DNA of 9,111 nt, taken from assembly GCA_947304695.1 (NCBI GenBank), contig CAMZBS010000076.1:1-9111 (forward strand), read 5' to 3'. Position numbers and translations under genes: made by a program. The notes below the pieces were generated by a model that worked only from the letters and a program-made list of their open reading frames with translations, was not told where the DNA came from and did no database searches. Shown here one piece after another: positions 7,317 to 9,111 of the stretch. The DNA is from an uncultured Prevotella sp. GTDB lineage: Bacteria; Bacteroidota; Bacteroidia; Bacteroidales; Bacteroidaceae. Each line of letters opens with the position of its first letter. The first letter of the stretch is position 1.

Positions 7317-8624
7317 ATGAAACAACTGTTTGTCGTTTTCCTTGGCCTGTTGACGGCCATCGGCCTCAGAGCCGAAAACTATCCTTATCGCAGTGACTAT
7401 CTGTGGGTGACGGTGCCCAACCATGCCGACTGGCTCTACAAGACGGGCGAAGAGGCTACGGTCGAGGTGCAGTTCTATAAGTACGGCATGCCGTGTGACG
7501 GCACGGTGGAATATGCCATTGGCAACGACCTGCTGGAGGCTGACACAAAGGGCACGCTCATGCTGAAGAACGGACGCGGTATCATCAAGGCCGGAACGGC
7601 AAAGAAGCCCTGCTTCCGTGACATCCGACTGACAATGAAGCTCGACGGCACCACTTATCAACACCACGTGAAGATAGGCTTCTCACCGGATAAGATTGTG
7701 CCTTACACCCAGGAACCAAAGGACTTCTGGCCGTTCTGGCAGGAGAATCTGAAGGAGGATGCGAAGTATCCATTGAAGTTTACGAAGACACCCTGCCCTG
7801 AATACTCCAACGACAAGACCGACTGCTATCTGGTGCGCATTGACCTGAATCGTCAGCATCAGGCCATGTACGGCCTGCTGATGATGCCCAAGAACGCTAA
7901 GACCGCCAGCTGTCCCGTTGTGCTCTGTCCGCCAGGTGCTGGCGTGAAGCGCATCAAAGACCCCAACAGCAAGGACTATTATCCCGAGAACGGTGTCATC
8001 CGTCTCATCATGGAAATCCACGGCATGAACCCGCTCATGCCCGAGGAGTACTTCGAGAATGTGCGTTCGGCCTTCGATGGCCGTTCGAAGGGCTACCTGT
8101 ATCAGGGCATCGACAGCCGTGACCACTACTACATGAAGCACGTCTACTTAGGACTGGTACGCTGCATCGACTTCCTGACTCAGTTGCCCGAATGGGACGG
8201 GCGCAACGTCATTACCCAGGGGGGCAGTCAGGGTGGGGCACTGGCTCTCATCACCGCTGCCCTTGACCCGAGGGTGACGCTCTGTGTGGCCAACCACCCC
8301 GCACTCAGCGACATGGCAGCCGCTGCCGAAGAAGGCCGCACTCACGGCTATCCCCATTTCACAAAGGCCGACGGCTTTCTTACGGAGCCGCACCTGCAGA
8401 CACTGCCTTACTTCGATGTGTGCTGCTTTGCTCCCTACGTCAAGGCAAAGACTTTCATGACATGGGGCTACAATGACAATACCTGTCCACCCACCACCAG
8501 CTATGCCGTGTGGAACCGGCTGAAGTGCGAGAAGGAAAGCCTTGTAACCCCCGTCAACGAGCATTGGACCAGTGAGGCGACCAACCGTGGACAGTTAGAC
8601 TGGATTTTAAGGAACAGAAAGTGA
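7317..8624 (+). CDS. Secreted acetyl esterase, CE7-like (acetylxylan esterase family)
   Basis: This 435-residue alpha/beta hydrolase probably removes acetyl groups from plant polysaccharide or its oligosaccharides. The signal peptide ends near residue 19 (GLRA before ENYPY). A beta-rich N-terminal domain (about 20-125) precedes the hydrolase fold. The nucleophile motif is GGSQGG (302-307) with Ser304. The acid is most likely Asp387 in GYNDNTCPP, and the base His416 in NEHW; this order and spacing match the CE7 family. The canonical CE7 RGQ motif is not seen; the equivalent place appears to be HGM (235-237). Known CE7 enzymes deacetylate xylan, small acetylated sugars and cephalosporin C, but the neighbours here point to pectin. 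The gene starts 10 nt after the lyase stop and has no Shine-Dalgarno sequence, so it is very likely cotranscribed. The N-terminal extension makes it longer than the roughly 320-residue free CE7 enzymes. Confidence 0.82.
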   Translation: MKQLFVVFLGLLTAIGLRAENYPYRSDYLWVTVPNHADWLYKTGEEATVEVQFYKYGMPCDGTVEYAIGNDLLEADTKGTLMLKNGRGIIKAGTAKKPCFRDIRLTMKLDGTTYQHHVKIGFSPDKIVPYTQEPKDFWPFWQENLKEDAKYPLKFTKTPCPEYSNDKTDCYLVRIDLNRQHQAMYGLLMMPKNAKTASCPVVLCPPGAGVKRIKDPNSKDYYPENGVIRLIMEIHGMNPLMPEEYFENVRSAFDGRSKGYLYQGIDSRDHYYMKHVYLGLVRCIDFLTQLPEWDGRNVITQGGSQGGALALITAALDPRVTLCVANHPALSDMAAAAEEGRTHGYPHFTKADGFLTEPHLQTLPYFDVCCFAPYVKAKTFMTWGYNDNTCPPTTSYAVWNRLKCEKESLVTPVNEHWTSEATNRGQLDWILRNRK

Positions 8625-8631
8625 AAGGATT

Positions 8632-8716
8632 GCGAATCCATAACAATTTGAGGGCTGGCAATCGCCAGTCGCTTTTCAAGCGAATCCATAACAATTTGAG
8701 GGCTGGCAATCGCCAG
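8632..8716. repeat. Pair of identical 37-bp direct repeats (48-bp period)
   Basis: The 37-bp unit at 8632-8668 (starting gcgaatccataac, ending aatcgccag) is repeated exactly at 8680-8716, with an 11-bp spacer (8669-8679). Each unit carries the inverted repeat ctggc-aatc-gccag. The spacer with its flanks forms a further small hairpin (cgctt 8670-8674 with aagcg 8678-8682). The pair begins 8 bp after the CE7 stop. Two copies with an 11-bp spacer do not make a CRISPR array. It looks like a REP-like palindromic intergenic element in the 3' end of the operon. Confidence 0.75.
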
Positions 8717-8721
8717 CCCTC
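8698..8721. other. Strong GC-rich hairpin within the second repeat
   Basis: The ten bases gagggctggc (8698-8707) pair perfectly with gccagccctc (8712-8721) around the loop aatc. In the first repeat copy only the inner part (ctggc/gccag, extended by a wobble and one further pair) can form. No T-run follows on either strand (aaccaacac to the right; aaattgtta on the minus strand), so it is a poor classic terminator. It could protect the 3' end of the operon mRNA from exonuclease, or be the palindromic core of a repeat family. Confidence 0.6.
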
Positions 8722-8793
8722 AACCAACACAAAAACTAAACTAGACTTAACTAAAGCTTGTCAGGATTTGTCACAAACCCCTTATAGCGAATG

Positions 8794-8825
8794 CAAAGAT
8801 ACGGCAAAAAAACGAAACGACCAAA
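8794..8825 (-). promoter_or_regulatory. Leftward promoter-like element TTTG-N20-TATCTTTG
   Basis: Read on the minus strand, TTTG (8825-8822) is followed by exactly 20 bases and then TATCTTTG (8801-8794). This matches the Bacteroidetes -33/-7 promoter pattern better than the operon promoter does. It points left, away from aroC and into the repeat pair and the CE7 3' end, with predicted initiation around 8787. No convincing protein-coding gene lies in that direction. It may drive a small or antisense RNA, be a relic, or be a chance match in AT-rich DNA; it also overlaps the putative terminator palindrome. Confidence 0.45.
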
Positions 8826-8843
8826 TATTTGGCGAATTTTTTT
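8806..8843. terminator. Possible bidirectional terminator between convergent genes
   Basis: The palindrome ccaaatatttgg (8821-8832) can be extended to cg-a-ccaa/ttgg-cg (8818-8834) with one bulged A. It is flanked by seven T residues on the right (8837-8843) and seven A residues on the left (8806-8812). Each strand therefore reads a stem followed by a U-tract, which suits termination of both the pectin operon and aroC. The stem is short and AT-rich, so efficiency is uncertain. Confidence 0.5.
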
Positions 8844-8863
8844 GCAGAATTCATGCGGGTGAC

Positions 8864-9111
8864 CTATATTTTTACGGATTTATTCAACAAATAGTGGTCT
8901 AAAAGGGTCATGGCTGCCATGGCCTCGACCACGGGTACAGCACGCGGCAATACGCACGGGTCGTGACGACCGTGGGCTGTGAAAGTGACGGGGTGGCCGT
9001 CGATATCTATGGTCTCTTGCTGGCGTAACAGGGTCGCAACGGGTTTGAAGGCAACCCGGAAATAGATGTCCTGACCGTTGGAGATACCGCCCTGTATGCC
9101 ACCGCTGTGGT
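8864..9111 (-). CDS. aroC: Chorismate synthase, C-terminal part (gene continues beyond the right edge)
   Basis: The minus strand encodes 81 residues ending at a TAG stop (8866-8864). Chorismate synthase uses reduced FMN to convert 5-enolpyruvylshikimate 3-phosphate to chorismate, the last shared step of aromatic amino acid synthesis in the cytoplasm. Recognisable family blocks are [20 protein letters not shown], then FKPVATL, and finally [20 protein letters not shown] near the C-terminus, followed by a short tail ending NKSVKI. The arginine-histidine pair in GRHDPC belongs to the conserved active-site region. The start and roughly three quarters of the protein lie outside the window. It converges on the pectin operon and is functionally unrelated to it. 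Confidence 0.95.
   Translation of the reverse strand, partial: HSGGIQGGISNGQDIYFRVAFKPVATLLRQQETIDIDGHPVTFTAHGRHDPCVLPRAVPVVEAMAAMTLLDHYLLNKSVKI

Noticed and set aside
8501..8689. Minus-strand frame of 62 codons starting inside the repeat pair, downstream of the orphan promoter
   Set aside because: It is mostly antisense to the CE7 coding sequence, and its composition shows no protein-like pattern beyond the repeat. A non-coding transcript is more plausible.
8632..8716. Possible mini CRISPR array
   Set aside because: There are only two repeats with an 11-bp spacer, too short for CRISPR, and no cas genes are present.
8621..8902. Open frame of 93 codons overlapping the CE7 stop
   Set aside because: It starts with GTG, its first part is just the translated DNA repeat (RIHNNLRAGNRQ twice, since 48 bp is a multiple of three), and it runs into the end of aroC on the opposite strand.

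Overview
This window looks like a chromosomal segment of a member of the Bacteroidales, most likely Prevotellaceae (Prevotella/Segatella type). The evidence is a TAnnTTTG-type promoter box, A-rich leaders without a Shine-Dalgarno sequence, secreted carbohydrate-active enzymes ending in type IX secretion (T9SS)-like tails, and moderately high-GC coding sequence between AT-rich spacers. The genus is inferred from general style, not from a database match.

Layout: positions 1-197 are an AT-rich leader with a 9-bp inverted repeat, three tandem copies of a heptamer, and an exact TAACTTTG promoter box at 153-160. Three plus-strand genes follow with short gaps (41 nt, then 10 nt) and probably form one operon. 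They are a rhamnogalacturonan acetylesterase of the SGNH/CE12 type (198-2648), a giant PL11-type rhamnogalacturonan lyase with a long beta-repeat C-terminal region (2690-7306), and a CE7-like acetyl esterase (7317-8624). Positions 8625-8863 are a non-coding convergent spacer holding a 37-bp direct repeat pair, a strong hairpin, an AT-rich palindrome that may terminate both strands, and a promoter-like TTTG-N20-TATCTTTG pair pointing left. The window ends inside the 3' part of chorismate synthase (aroC) on the minus strand (8864-9111).

How the genes work together: all three enzymes have signal peptides and fit extracellular or cell-surface attack on acetylated rhamnogalacturonan I, the branched pectin backbone. 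The CE12 esterase removes acetyl groups, the PL11 lyase cuts the rhamnose-galacturonate backbone by beta-elimination, and the CE7 esterase probably removes further acetyl groups from the polymer or its oligosaccharides. No SusC/SusD pair, regulator or glycoside hydrolase is visible, so this is only part of, or a satellite to, a pectin utilisation locus. aroC is an unrelated housekeeping gene converging on the operon.

I see no obvious wholly new system. The most unusual points are the fusion of a PL11 lyase to autotransporter-type beta repeats with a T9SS-like tail, the homologous leader shared by the two unrelated first genes, and the structured convergent spacer with an orphan leftward promoter.
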